Numbered from the stretch's first letter, positions 42,540-53,208 are shown. The stretch is 64,000 nucleotides of DNA from UBA1351 sp964627665 (GCA_964627665.1 CAZVKG010000011.1:1-64000), one strand, 5' to 3'. A program made the numbers and translations. Notes: generated by a model not told the origin, from the letters alone.

Positions 42540-45500
42540 TTAAAGCTCTTCAGCTTTTGCCCAAAGTGCAAAAAGCTCACCATAAGTAATATTTGCCTTT
42601 GGACGTAAATTTGAGACATCTGCAATAAGATTCTCTGTCACTGCTTTTGCAATAGCCGGTCGATACTCCGGATTAATAGAAGCATTTCCGTTAACGATTG
42701 CAAGATCTTGTGCACTTGCCCTAAACCCATATCCTTCACGTACATCAATAGCTTCTAAAATCATAGCTATTGCTTCTTCTCGTGTAACTGATTGTCTATC
42801 TTTTGTCCTATTCTTTTTAACACCCGAATAGTATAAACTATTCATTTGATTTGTAGTAATAAATGCATCTACGTTAATCGTATTTGCATTGCGAATCATA
42901 CCATCAACAATATTGATCAATACATTTTCGCTAACAAATGCATTCGGATTATAGCCATTAAGTCCAAGCACCGTATACTTATTATCAATATCTTGTTTAT
43001 AGGGATTTGACCAATGATTTAACTGTGTTGGCCGTATCTCAGAACTTCCATCTTGCATATATACACCATATGCACCTAAATTTCTTGTTGATATCGTATA
43101 TAACCCATTTGCACGTTCATAATTTCCCGACATTAAGGTCCACCGATTTGCTTTGTCTAATGCATATGCTATGGGATTTTGAATATAACTTCCATACAAT
43201 GACCATGTTCTAAATGCGTAGGTGATTGGTGCTTGTGTGTAATCAAGTAAGGTATTTACGCGATTATTACTCACACGTATAGCTACATTTTGAGGTGCCG
43301 ATACGACCCGCAATGCCGTATTGGGCATCGTGTCATTATAAAAGGCATCTGCTGAATCAACTGTAATTTCAATCGTTGGTGCATCTTTATACTGACGTAC
43401 TTGACGTTCAACTTCATTCATCCAAGCATCATGTGGAAATGATAAAACCACATCTCCGGCATCGACTTGGAAGAGAATCTGATACTCATCAAAAGCTTCT
43501 GCAATAGTGTAGGGAATTATGACCTTTCGGCTTTTAATCGCTCTAGATTCAAAACGTGATACATCCGCTGTATATATATATACATTATCTTGAATCAATC
43601 GACTTATCAGACGTTGGTCGACACGATTATCGCGATTATCATCCTCATCGACTTCGTCGCTTCGGAATCGATATATTAATTCTTGTGTATCTCGATTATA
43701 TATCAACTCAAAATCTTCGCTTGGTAAAATCTCTAATGCCGGATCATAACTTCCGTCATATTCAGCACCAGATTGTAGCACGAGAATCTTTAATGTTGGG
43801 GAATATTCAAGAGACTCTTTAACAATCAATTGACCTTCTTCTTCTCCTGTAATTGTTACCACAGTTTTTAATCGGAAATAATAATAACGGTTACTGATCA
43901 GTTCATTAACTTTAATTAATGTTGTCTCCAAATCTTCAACATTTCCTGGGATATCCGGATTAGGGGCTCCTGTTTTGATATATTGAGCATCAGTAAAACT
44001 AGGATTTTGTGCCACTTCAATTTTATAGGCATACTCTCGCTGAACTTTATTATTATCCGGTGTATCTTCGTATTGCAACTCGCCTAAATCCTTAAGCCAT
44101 TCAAGGGCTACATAGTCGCTACCTACGCCGGCGTCATAATTATATTCCTCCATGGTTTCATCAGAAGGAATACCTACACCACGTGGATAGCCGGGATTAT
44201 CTATATCGAGGGTCTTCCCATAAACCGGATTGCTCCAATCGCTTGATAGTCCTGTCTCAGGGTTTGTCGCACGTATGTAAAAATAATAACCGGTATTGGG
44301 AAATAAATCATCCACCTCAAAGGCATGTTTTCCATTACTTAACCCATCCGGAATAAGCAAGTCAAAAGCTACTGAGTTTTCAAAAGCATCATCGCGACCA
44401 TAACGAATCTCATATGTATATGCCCGATTATAAAACCAATATGCATCAATCGCTTGTTCTTGCGGATTGGTTGTTTCTAAAAAGGGTACTTTCGGCGTTG
44501 GAAGCACTTCATCATCTTCAGGATCTGTTACGACAACAATTGATGACGGATAGTGGGCTTTTAATACTTCATCAATACCCTCAATCTCTCGATAAGGTTG
44601 AATCAAGAACAGATAGCGCGAATTGGATTCAAGACCTTCTTCCGTATATTCAATGCGCCCATCCTCTATAATGACATCTTCACTGATTTCTTTCCATCCT
44701 GCATCTTCTGCGCCGAGTTGACGGACGTATTCTGCAAATGTGTCTACTTCTAAATCCCCTAAGGCTTCTAATACCTCACTATAGAGAACGTAACGGAAGT
44801 TAAAACCAAGATTTGAAATCTCTGAGTCTTCCCCTAAATCAATTGTTCTATGTTTTAAAGTTACTTCTTCACTTGTCTCCGGTTCTTGTAATGTTATTAC
44901 CCGAATCGATGTTATACTATCATTGATAGCAATGGACTTTGTTATATCATCTTCTTTTATAAATATGATATCTCCATCGTCATCATCATAACTTGTTAAA
45001 TAGCTTGATGCATCTTCGAAAGCACTATCACTTATAGTTATTGACGTCGTTGAGTCTTCTCGTAAATAGATTTTGTGGGTCCAACGGTCAAAGTAATTGA
45101 TAGATCCATCTGAGTTCATCGGCATAACTTCATCCCACTGCATTTGTGATTCAACAGTTACTGACGTCTGGCTTGTATCAATAACTTTTAACGGTGGTGT
45201 TGACATTACCGGCGGTACATAAACAGCACCATTATTATCATAATATAGAGACACAATCGTTGGCTCACTTGTTAATGTCTCATCACCATATTCTTTTTTT
45301 GCCTGAACTTTTATATAATAAAGTTTATTTGGCTCTAATGATTTATATGTATTGCTTGTTATATCATAATATGTATCTAGCTCGGTGTGAAAACCACGAA
45401 TACTATTGCGCATATCCTCTTCAGTTTCATTCCGTATTAGCACATCTCCATCAATCTCTGTATAATTCGCATCCGCAATAAGAGGCTCTGTATTTTCTAA

Positions 45501-46988
45501 GGCCTCCAACGAATTAGCCACCCATATGTCATAGGATACATTCAGATCTGTAATCAACGTATCTGCTTCTTCACCAATACCATAACGTCGAAAAGCACCC
45601 CAAACAAAGTTAATATAATCTTGTCCTTCTGTCTCTAAATAAAAACCTTTTTGACTTTCTTTAAACTTTTCCCAGTCCATAATATTTAAATATGGCGCAT
45701 CCGGAAGAAGATAATTCGAGAGTTCACTTTGGTCCGTATATTCCGCAAATATCTCTTGCGTTATAATCTCTGGGACATGAGGCTTAGCAGGTACTACTTT
45801 TGACTCTGAAGGAAAAAAAACAACTTCATTTGAATCTGCATAGAGAAAATGAAGATTCCCCTCTGCATCTTCACGTTGATATGTGATTGCCAAGCGGTAT
45901 TTTGTATTTTGCATAGGTTTATTTACGATATAATAGCCTTTTTCTCCGGCTTCTTTTCCAAAGATTGCAATAACAGCCTCTTCATCATCCACAATTTCCA
46001 ATAGACGAATTTCGGATAAGGTATAATCCGCGAGTGCACCTTCCCCAATACCTGAACCCGTACTCTCCACATACCACTCTAGTCGAAGTGTTGTATCAAG
46101 CTCAATATACGACAAATCACTGATGGCTAGATAATACCAAACATTGGGATTGTTTTTATTATAATAGACACTCTTACCTTTATATGTATTTAGCTCCGGT
46201 TCAACTAAGAAAGAATATACCGTTCCTGATTTTGTCGATTCATTGAGTGTGTACCTTAACCAACGTCGTCCTTCTCTGTCTGTAAATCGTTCAACATTCT
46301 CATGACTTCGGGACAATGGTGGTAATGCTATAACACCGGCATCCTCATCAAATTGTGTCTTGTTTTCCTTGGCCACACCACTTGTATAGCGAATACGATA
46401 TTGAATTTCATCCGCGACTTCATCTCCCGGCGCATTCATATCTTCCCAAACGACACTAATTGCTCCATCATTTTGCTCAAATTCTACCTTAGGCTCAGTC
46501 ATGAGATAGAGACTTCGTTCTTCAAGATAAGGGGCTGCGATTTTACGCTTTTCTATTAAGTCTCCTTCATTATTAAATATATCATGATAATGATAAGGTG
46601 CAATCCGAACTTCATATAACGATCCCGTCGATAATTTTTTTTCGCCGGACCACGACATGCTTTCCCCATCGGAACTTACTGCTGTTGCAAGAATATTTAA
46701 CGGATATTCATCGTTTACTCCTAGTGCTAAATTATTAAAATAAAAATTATAGGCATAAGGATTATGAATATCAGTCGGATCCGGCATTTGTGCCCACTGA
46801 GCTGGATTTGTCCAATTAAATGTCATATTGAGTTCATAATAGTTTTCTGCCAAATTTAACAGTGTTGAATTGAGCTTAATTTCATCAAATGTCTCAATCG
46901 TTTCTTGAATATTTGCATGAATTGGTGATAACCCACTAACGATGATTATTAAGGCTATTATATAGCTAAGACTTCGTTTTCGCATCAT
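42540..46988 (-). CDS. Giant fibronectin-III-like surface protein with SLH-like C-terminus
   Basis: Exported acidic protein of about 1482 residues. A signal peptide (SLSYIIALIIIVSGLSPIHA) is followed by a series of about ten beta-sandwich units with fibronectin type III flavour, for example LFPNTGYYFYIRATNPETGLSSDWSNPVYG, YYFRLKTVVTI and LYEVRIAPYHYHD. The last ~170 residues look like degenerate SLH repeats (SVTREEAIAMILEAIDV, AKAVTENLIADVSNLRPKANITYGELFALW). The start at 46988 is chosen after AGAAGGGATAAG; it lies 13 bp after the preceding giant gene. No enzymatic domain is visible. Likely a cell-surface scaffold or adhesin. The unusual size and acidity suggest a calcium-dependent or extended structure. 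Confidence 0.78.
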   Translation of the reverse strand: MMRKRSLSYIIALIIIVSGLSPIHANIQETIETFDEIKLNSTLLNLAENYYELNMTFNWTNPAQWAQMPDPTDIHNPYAYNFYFNNLALGVNDEYPLNILATAVSSDGESMSWSGEKKLSTGSLYEVRIAPYHYHDIFNNEGDLIEKRKIAAPYLEERSLYLMTEPKVEFEQNDGAISVVWEDMNAPGDEVADEIQYRIRYTSGVAKENKTQFDEDAGVIALPPLSRSHENVERFTDREGRRWLRYTLNESTKSGTVYSFLVEPELNTYKGKSVYYNKNNPNVWYYLAISDLSYIELDTTLRLEWYVESTGSGIGEGALADYTLSEIRLLEIVDDEEAVIAIFGKEAGEKGYYIVNKPMQNTKYRLAITYQREDAEGNLHFLYADSNEVVFFPSESKVVPAKPHVPEIITQEIFAEYTDQSELSNYLLPDAPYLNIMDWEKFKESQKGFYLETEGQDYINFVWGAFRRYGIGEEADTLITDLNVSYDIWVANSLEALENTEPLIADANYTEIDGDVLIRNETEEDMRNSIRGFHTELDTYYDITSNTYKSLEPNKLYYIKVQAKKEYGDETLTSEPTIVSLYYDNNGAVYVPPVMSTPPLKVIDTSQTSVTVESQMQWDEVMPMNSDGSINYFDRWTHKIYLREDSTTSITISDSAFEDASSYLTSYDDDDGDIIFIKEDDITKSIAINDSITSIRVITLQEPETSEEVTLKHRTIDLGEDSEISNLGFNFRYVLYSEVLEALGDLEVDTFAEYVRQLGAEDAGWKEISEDVIIEDGRIEYTEEGLESNSRYLFLIQPYREIEGIDEVLKAHYPSSIVVVTDPEDDEVLPTPKVPFLETTNPQEQAIDAYWFYNRAYTYEIRYGRDDAFENSVAFDLLIPDGLSNGKHAFEVDDLFPNTGYYFYIRATNPETGLSSDWSNPVYGKTLDIDNPGYPRGVGIPSDETMEEYNYDAGVGSDYVALEWLKDLGELQYEDTPDNNKVQREYAYKIEVAQNPSFTDAQYIKTGAPNPDIPGNVEDLETTLIKVNELISNRYYYFRLKTVVTITGEEEGQLIVKESLEYSPTLKILVLQSGAEYDGSYDPALEILPSEDFELIYNRDTQELIYRFRSDEVDEDDNRDNRVDQRLISRLIQDNVYIYTADVSRFESRAIKSRKVIIPYTIAEAFDEYQILFQVDAGDVVLSFPHDAWMNEVERQVRQYKDAPTIEITVDSADAFYNDTMPNTALRVVSAPQNVAIRVSNNRVNTLLDYTQAPITYAFRTWSLYGSYIQNPIAYALDKANRWTLMSGNYERANGLYTISTRNLGAYGVYMQDGSSEIRPTQLNHWSNPYKQDIDNKYTVLGLNGYNPNAFVSENVLINIVDGMIRNANTINVDAFITTNQMNSLYYSGVKKNRTKDRQSVTREEAIAMILEAIDVREGYGFRASAQDLAIVNGNASINPEYRPAIAKAVTENLIADVSNLRPKANITYGELFALWAKAEEL

Positions 46989-47001
46989 CTTATCCCTTCT
47001 T

Positions 47002-50000
47002 TTATCGGTCAATATTTTTAAGCAGTGTCATCAGTCGTTCAACTGTTACTCTTTGTTTCGGATTAATCAAGCCATACGGTAAATCAATAAATTGAGCATT
47101 GGTTCCTTTAAGAATAGTATCCTTATATGTTCCATTCACATTATTTATATCTTCAATTATTTGATAATCTCTTATGCGCACTGTATTAAGGTCGATCCGA
47201 TTTTTCTTCGCATAAACTTGTATATATAGATAATATGCATCTTCATTTAGAATATCATTATATGCATTTAACCTCGGCACATCAACCCCTTGATTCTTAA
47301 GATAATTTGCATGATCCTCACCTTTTACTGCGCCAAGAATTCGCGCCATCATTTGAATAAATTGTTGATTTGTTATCGCTGACTGAGGATTTCTCAATGC
47401 TGTTTCACCAAGGACTTCAAGTAAATTATACTGATTTAGTGTGCTTAATGCTTCAGATTCATAGTTTTCGCTTATGCTTTCATCCATATAATAATTGCCT
47501 AAAATTAGTGGTAATAGTTGAGTGCTTTGCAATTGATACTTACCACCCACATACGCTGCAACCTGCTCTGTCCACCGTCCATTTTGTTCTTGAAAAACTT
47601 TGTGGTTTTGTACATTTTTCGATCGAATCGGTGACAATTCATAAATCATTGGTTTTGCAACGCTTTCAATGAGATACGATGTTCCTGTTACCACATCATC
47701 AAAAATGTCTTGTCCCTCATCATAAAATTCGTCTTCAACTTCTTTTATTAATGTCTGAACGAGATTAACTAATCGGGCGTCATTAATGCCTTGTTCAAGC
47801 TCATCCGTTAATTCTTTAATCAATTTCGGTTCTTTAGAACGAATGATGTAATCGAGCTCATTTAGAAACATCAAATCCACTTCTTCTTCAAGAACTTCAC
47901 TACCTAAAATGTTCATTGTAACTTCAATTTGTGGACTTGTTGCATCATAAGACAAGACTTTTTCAACATCATCATCGACTTCTATCATTATTTCTACAAA
48001 ATAATCTCTATTCTTTGCATTATAACGATTAATCTCTCCTTGAATTTTTCTAATTGCTGATGTGAAATCGAGGCCGATACTCTCCGGGCGCATCGATACC
48101 TTTTGTCCTCTTTGTTGGAAAACAAGCATCACCTTTCCATCATTAAGTTTCTGCACGAATTCTGCCGGAAAATAATACTTTGTTTGTTTGCGTTCTCCGA
48201 CCACAAGTTCAATGCTTCGATTTCTGTTGGTTTCGATTAAGCCAATCCCATAGGCGTCACGGTATTTATACGTCACTCGATTACGCGCTTTTTCTAATTG
48301 AAAATACGGTTTTTGTTTCAGTTTTTCGGCTTGATCTCTGTAATAGTCTAGATACTCCTGATATTTTAAGTCTTCTTCATAGTCGTCTTGATTAAAATCC
48401 GTACGTGTCGTAATTGTCTCAGAAAATGCTGATTCAGGATATGCCGGATTGCCGTCTAAATCCACTTCATCAGTTTGAGTATTATCAATAAGTCGAACTT
48501 TAATACTGTAATATGTTCCTGATTTTAGACCGGTAATACGATAATATAACCTTCTCGTATTGGTTAATTCTTCCGTCTGAATCAATTGATATCTGTAGTC
48601 ACCACTATTATCTTGGCCTGTTCCTGACCTCGCAATAACATATGCTTCATCTTGCTCACTTCTAATGTGAATTTCATCCAAGTAATCCGAACCTAAAGGA
48701 AGATCAAAACGTATCACCGTTTCATAATACGGATCATCAATTTCATCATAAACAAAAGTTAAATTTGTTGCTGTTTGAATGCGTCCTGTCGTAATTGTAT
48801 CCACACGCCATGAAGATTTCATTGTTTCATTATATGCGTTAATACTTCGTATATAGTAATAATACACTTGGTTCGGGCGATTTTCATTATCCTCTAAGAT
48901 AATCAAATCATCACTATTCGGATCAACTCGACACAATCCGGTTTCTCCGTCATATAATGGTTCTCCTGTTTCTGAGTATCCTGTCAACATCGTATAACGA
49001 TAGTTTTCACCATCTTTCACAACATGCCACCCTTGAACCACACCACGCTCGATTAATGCTTCAAGAATATCAATATTTTCTTGGAGCTGATCCGAATTCC
49101 CCAACATATCTGTATATACATCCATTAAAGGAACTTCTGTCGCTGCTTCTACATTCGGAAATCCTTCTTCTTCAAAGGATACAATCTCAAACTCAAACGA
49201 ATCCCCATCAGCATCCAGTCCATCAGGTAGATTCCACGTAATTTCCGTCTCTAGACGAACGTCATCTTCAGGTTTAAAACGCACATCAAAATTATTAGGT
49301 GATAAAGGATCCAAATCACCTTCATCCGGTTGTACCGGCAACGTCGGCGTCGTCATACTAATAACTTCAGATGGCTCACTATAATACTCTGCCGTTTCTG
49401 TTGCTGATTCTACTACTTCAAGCGTTGTAATGACTCGACTATAATAAACTTTATTTTCTTCTAATCCTAATAAGCCGATACTATTTGTCGGAACCTCAAA
49501 TACAAGAACCTCTACAGGATCCCTTGTTTGGAGCCTTCTTAATTGATCTGCTGTTATATTTGCTGTCGCTGACCCTAATGTAATCTCAGTCGAATAATCA
49601 TTTGGATTATAAAATCCGTCATATAATAAAGCTTCTCGTGATTCTGACAGCAATATTTTATAGCGAATATTCGTATCCTCCGTAATATTAATTGCGTCTT
49701 GGCTATCCTCACGTTTAGGATCCAAAAACTGGCGTACAAAATCATGTAATTTAGGATTTTGTTTTGTGATTACCTGCCATTCAAGATATGCGCCAACCTT
49801 TTCTCCTTCAATTAAAGGCTCATTTATTGAAAGCTCAATCTCCGGTAATTCACGAACAGTTTCACTGAGTGTAATACTCTTTGGTATCGAATAGTCCGTC
49901 GCAATATAGGAAGAATTCCCTAAGCCATCTAACACTTCCGCAATAGCACGCATACGAAGATAATAGACTTCTTGTTTATTTATTTCTAAATCGATTGTAC

Positions 50001-52014
50001 TCCCCGTATTAAAATCAAAATTATATACATACTTTCCTTCAATTTCATCATATGTATACTCTGTTTCCACTGTTTGTGCCCACTGTCCTGCATCCATAAG
50101 CATAACACCGTCTTGGCCTGTTATTTCTTCAAAAGACTCATAACGACCTACAAGCTCCAAATCATCTGAATTATGGGTTGCCATGTCACCACTGACTATA
50201 CGCCACAATTCATATTCTGCATCAGCATTTTGTGTGATTTTATATATTGCAAAAACATCATAGCCTGTCTTATTTGCTGCTGTATTATCTAGAGCCGACT
50301 GTTTCCCTATAAGCACTTCATAATATATGGCATCATAAATCCAACGATCACGATCAGTTCCAACCCATTGCAAGTCAAATTTGATTAACTCTTCAAACAC
50401 CGCAATATCTCCTCCACGAGGCGCAATCAGCTCCGGTAATTTAGGTGCGATTAATCCGGATTCTTCATGGTCGTTGGCCTTATAATTTAAGACCTGACTA
50501 TCTAATTCAGAGCCTTTCCATACTGGAATCACCTGATAATAATTATAATTACTATTCCATCGTGCATCAACAACAATCCGTATATTGTCTTCAGTAGTTT
50601 GCGTCGGATAATAACTACTCCAAAGACTCAAACTTTCAATCTGTCCATTAATGTTCTGATTTGCATACCGAACATTGTAATGGATATTTTGTGCATTTTC
50701 CACATAATAGGGCTTAATATCAAGATAAGCTTCATCATCCACGCGAACAACTTTATACTCTAAGTGCGTATATGCATTCATCTCAAAAAAGTCGGTCCGA
50801 TAGCGTTCTTCACCTACAATTAGCGAATTCAATCCAATTGAAAAGGTCGCTTCATATAATTTACTGCTATCAAGATTAGACCATTCGACTACATGTCCTT
50901 CAATATCATCATCAATTTTATCTAAATCATCTATGTTTTGAGCTATATACATGGTATAGGTATTGTCAGTAAGGTTATAAATATAATCTGCTGTTTGTGA
51001 TGAGCCTATTGCACTAACCGTTTCATCACCATCTTGATTTAATCCCATCTCAAGTTCCAAAAGATTGTCAGGATTGGTGAGTTCTTCCATGGAAAAACTC
51101 GCATTGACACTTGGAGAACCCGTATATGAAGAGAAATCTTGATATGTATAATTCCATGTGGTCTCATCCCATGTTTTCGGATGCTTAAATGTAATCTCCA
51201 TTCCTGGATAGCTACCGGCTTGTTCCTCAGGATTTGTTCCGTCATATTCGACGATGACTGAATCAACATCACGAGGATCGACGGGACGGATGTCAAAATT
51301 TTCCAGATTTTTAAGTATATACAACTCATCTACTTGGGAAACTCCATCTTCGCCAGGTGCATTCAAAGTGATTGGCATAATATTTCCATCGACATATCCA
51401 TCGAACCAAATATACATTTTGTTATTCGGCCGATCCCAATCTGCAATAAATCGACGATTCGGAATATCTGCATTTCCAATTTCAAAAGCAAAACCAGTTA
51501 CATTTGCACTTTGCGTATACTCGATATCAAATGAAATCGCACTTGACGTTGTGGATGCAAAACTTTCCGGTAAATTAACAATCGGTTTATCTAAATTGAC
51601 CCATGTCGGAATTCCTGAATAATCCACTTGATTCATATTAATACTATCACCAGGATCTCCCAATTTGCTAACGGTGTCTGCGCCGTCTTTTTCATTGAGC
51701 CCATAATATATGGATAGATTATCTAGTTGCTTATATAAATATACTTTCGTTTGTTCTCCATTTTTCAAGTAATACTCTAATTCATAAAGTCCGTTTTTAG
51801 TCACATCAAAACTAAATAGCATATTGCTTGAACCCCGTACGCTATTTCCTTGATTAAAATTTATATCCATGGTTCGACTGCGTTCCCAAGTCAACAAGGC
51901 GTCTGCCGCTTTAACTTCAATCGTTTGAACATAAAAAACAGATGTCATCAGTATAACTGACATTAACAGGCTTATTCCTTTATATACGTGTCGATATTGC
52001 TTATTCTTCATCAT
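47002..52014 (-). CDS. Giant fibronectin-III-like surface protein (1670 residues)
   Basis: Exported protein with a signal peptide (HVYKGISLLMSVILMTSVFYVQ). The body has beta-sandwich units of fibronectin type III style; phrases such as NKVYYSRVITTLEVVE, QVYYYYIRSINAYNETMKSSWRVDTITTG and SGTYYSIKVRLIDNTQ recur at ~100-200 residue spacing. Residues ~1270-1420 form a distinct mixed domain. The final ~200 residues (ITNQQFIQMMARILGAVKG, LINPKQRVTVERLMTLLKNID) look like worn SLH repeats. Strongly acidic. It is related in design to the following 1482-residue protein, and both probably form one surface structure with the SLH protein. First gene of the operon; ATG follows AACGAGGTGCATA. No catalytic motif seen. 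Confidence 0.78.
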   Translation of the reverse strand: MMKNKQYRHVYKGISLLMSVILMTSVFYVQTIEVKAADALLTWERSRTMDINFNQGNSVRGSSNMLFSFDVTKNGLYELEYYLKNGEQTKVYLYKQLDNLSIYYGLNEKDGADTVSKLGDPGDSINMNQVDYSGIPTWVNLDKPIVNLPESFASTTSSAISFDIEYTQSANVTGFAFEIGNADIPNRRFIADWDRPNNKMYIWFDGYVDGNIMPITLNAPGEDGVSQVDELYILKNLENFDIRPVDPRDVDSVIVEYDGTNPEEQAGSYPGMEITFKHPKTWDETTWNYTYQDFSSYTGSPSVNASFSMEELTNPDNLLELEMGLNQDGDETVSAIGSSQTADYIYNLTDNTYTMYIAQNIDDLDKIDDDIEGHVVEWSNLDSSKLYEATFSIGLNSLIVGEERYRTDFFEMNAYTHLEYKVVRVDDEAYLDIKPYYVENAQNIHYNVRYANQNINGQIESLSLWSSYYPTQTTEDNIRIVVDARWNSNYNYYQVIPVWKGSELDSQVLNYKANDHEESGLIAPKLPELIAPRGGDIAVFEELIKFDLQWVGTDRDRWIYDAIYYEVLIGKQSALDNTAANKTGYDVFAIYKITQNADAEYELWRIVSGDMATHNSDDLELVGRYESFEEITGQDGVMLMDAGQWAQTVETEYTYDEIEGKYVYNFDFNTGSTIDLEINKQEVYYLRMRAIAEVLDGLGNSSYIATDYSIPKSITLSETVRELPEIELSINEPLIEGEKVGAYLEWQVITKQNPKLHDFVRQFLDPKREDSQDAINITEDTNIRYKILLSESREALLYDGFYNPNDYSTEITLGSATANITADQLRRLQTRDPVEVLVFEVPTNSIGLLGLEENKVYYSRVITTLEVVESATETAEYYSEPSEVISMTTPTLPVQPDEGDLDPLSPNNFDVRFKPEDDVRLETEITWNLPDGLDADGDSFEFEIVSFEEEGFPNVEAATEVPLMDVYTDMLGNSDQLQENIDILEALIERGVVQGWHVVKDGENYRYTMLTGYSETGEPLYDGETGLCRVDPNSDDLIILEDNENRPNQVYYYYIRSINAYNETMKSSWRVDTITTGRIQTATNLTFVYDEIDDPYYETVIRFDLPLGSDYLDEIHIRSEQDEAYVIARSGTGQDNSGDYRYQLIQTEELTNTRRLYYRITGLKSGTYYSIKVRLIDNTQTDEVDLDGNPAYPESAFSETITTRTDFNQDDYEEDLKYQEYLDYYRDQAEKLKQKPYFQLEKARNRVTYKYRDAYGIGLIETNRNRSIELVVGERKQTKYYFPAEFVQKLNDGKVMLVFQQRGQKVSMRPESIGLDFTSAIRKIQGEINRYNAKNRDYFVEIMIEVDDDVEKVLSYDATSPQIEVTMNILGSEVLEEEVDLMFLNELDYIIRSKEPKLIKELTDELEQGINDARLVNLVQTLIKEVEDEFYDEGQDIFDDVVTGTSYLIESVAKPMIYELSPIRSKNVQNHKVFQEQNGRWTEQVAAYVGGKYQLQSTQLLPLILGNYYMDESISENYESEALSTLNQYNLLEVLGETALRNPQSAITNQQFIQMMARILGAVKGEDHANYLKNQGVDVPRLNAYNDILNEDAYYLYIQVYAKKNRIDLNTVRIRDYQIIEDINNVNGTYKDTILKGTNAQFIDLPYGLINPKQRVTVERLMTLLKNIDR

Positions 52015-52067
52015 TATGCACCTCGTTTATTTTTGTAAAAATCTACAGACCTATCCACTCTCTATAT

Positions 52068-52093
52068 TTATCGGACAAACCTCATTAAGTCTA
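52068..52093 (-). promoter_or_regulatory. Possible sigma-D (FliA-like) promoter of the surface-protein operon
   Basis: On the minus strand TAGA (52090-52093) is followed 14 nt later by TCCGATAA (52068-52075), close to the sigma-28 consensus TAAA-N15-GCCGATAA. No good sigma-A promoter is apparent in the 134-bp spacer. The spacing is one base short, so this is tentative. Confidence 0.35.
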
Positions 52094-52104
52094 AAGGCTA
52101 AAAT

Positions 52105-52136
52105 GAAAAAAGGCGCTATATTCTAGCACCTTTTTC
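52105..52136 (-). terminator. Terminator of the zinc-ribbon protein gene
   Basis: Minus-strand stem AAAAAGGTGCTA against TAGCGCCTTTTTT (one G-U) ends in a T-run, 13 nt after the stop codon. Confidence 0.75.
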
Positions 52137-52148
52137 CTATAATCTTTT

Positions 52149-52670
52149 TTAGAATCCCATTGATGCCATGCTACCAAAAAACAACAATATATATAACAAG
52201 AGTACAACGACACCTGTTATTGTTCCGATTAGGTTGAAAATCTTAGCTTTTTTCAACGCCTCGTCTGCCTCAGCTTGTGTTGTCGCTTTACCGGCATTAA
52301 GCGTAAACACTAACCCAACAATACCTAAGGGTAAACAACATGCAACCAAATTAATAATCGACCATACTAAAAATGGTGTTGTGTTAACATTAACGCTACC
52401 TCTATCTTGGGGTGTCGGTTGCGTATAGGTTGTTTGTGGCTGTGGTGGTGTTTGCGGTGCCTGTGGTGTTTGTGGCGGCATTTGAGGTGAATAAACTTGT
52501 TGCTCCTCTACCGGATTGTTGTTAACCACTTCTACGTTTTCTTCTTTTGCCACTGTTGTCTCTTTTTCTACGGGTGTTTCTGTTGATACTTTTGGTTCCA
52601 TTGGTGTTCCACATTCTGTACAAAACTTTGCATCATCATTAAGGGGTGCTCCACATTTTGTGCAATACAT
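52149..52670 (-). CDS. Zinc-ribbon, CD225/dispanin-type membrane protein
   Basis: A 173-residue protein in three parts. An N-terminal zinc ribbon (MYCTKCGAPLNDDAKFCTECGTPM) is followed by a low-complexity Pro/Gln/Thr-rich linker (about 30-95), then a two-helix membrane domain (PFLVWSIINLVACCLPLGIVGLVF, ADEALKKAKIFNLIGTITGVVVLLLYILLF) matching the CD225/dispanin or TM2-like group. Function is unknown; such proteins are common in Clostridia. It lies 25 bp after the DUF2752 gene on the same strand and the two are probably cotranscribed. Ribosome site AGGAGGATGAGTT. Confidence 0.78.
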   Translation of the reverse strand: MYCTKCGAPLNDDAKFCTECGTPMEPKVSTETPVEKETTVAKEENVEVVNNNPVEEQQVYSPQMPPQTPQAPQTPPQPQTTYTQPTPQDRGSVNVNTTPFLVWSIINLVACCLPLGIVGLVFTLNAGKATTQAEADEALKKAKIFNLIGTITGVVVLLLYILLFFGSMASMGF

Positions 52671-52694
52671 AACTCATCCTCCTGACATAAATGA

Positions 52695-53105
52695 TTATTG
52701 TGATAATAAAATAAAAGGTTTTACCGGTATGTTTCTCAAAACAAAAAACGCAACGATAACTATAAAAAGGATACGCATCTGTTTATATGAAAAGTTAAAA
52801 AACGGTAAAACATCTCTACCAAGCACGATAAATAAATATAACTTTAACAAATAATAGGCCATAAATGGCATCAGAACAACAAACATAATATTATGCCCCA
52901 TCGCTTCAAAAAAATGAAAATGGACAAGATCATACGCTGCTCTTCCACTTCCGCAACCGGGACAATTCAATCCTGTCCAACGACGAAAAAAGCATGGGAC
53001 AGGGTTTCCATATAAGTAAAGAAATGCAATTAATCCTAATACAATAATAGGGATTGCAACTCCGGTAAACCATCTAAATGTTTTGTTTTTTATATTGATT
53101 TTCAT
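52695..53105 (-). CDS. DUF2752-family membrane protein
   Basis: Small membrane protein (about 136 residues) of the DUF2752 family, recognised by CFFRRWTGLNCPGCGSGRAAYDLVHFHFFEAMGHN, whose CPGCGxxR motif is diagnostic, flanked by hydrophobic segments (TGVAIPIIVLGLIAFLYLYG, IMFVVLMPFMAYYLLKLYLF, MRILFIVIVAFFVLRNI). The start at 53105 is chosen after AGGAAGAGACAGA. Members often sit beside CD225/TM2-type proteins, as here. Function unknown. Confidence 0.78.
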   Translation of the reverse strand: MKINIKNKTFRWFTGVAIPIIVLGLIAFLYLYGNPVPCFFRRWTGLNCPGCGSGRAAYDLVHFHFFEAMGHNIMFVVLMPFMAYYLLKLYLFIVLGRDVLPFFNFSYKQMRILFIVIVAFFVLRNIPVKPFILLSQ

Positions 53106-53150
53106 TCTGTCTCTTCCTAAACTCAATTTATCTATCCTTATTCTACCCTA

Positions 53151-53177
53151 AAAAAGTTAAAATTTCCACAACTTTTC
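53151..53177 (-). terminator. Weak terminator after the GH3/YesMN operon
   Basis: Minus-strand AAAAGTT-N11-AACTTTTTT, a seven-bp AT-rich stem followed by T, about 32 nt past the YesN stop codon. Low stability makes it uncertain. Confidence 0.4.
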
Positions 53178-53208
53178 ACAAAATCAATAAAATCTATTCT
53201 AAAAACTA

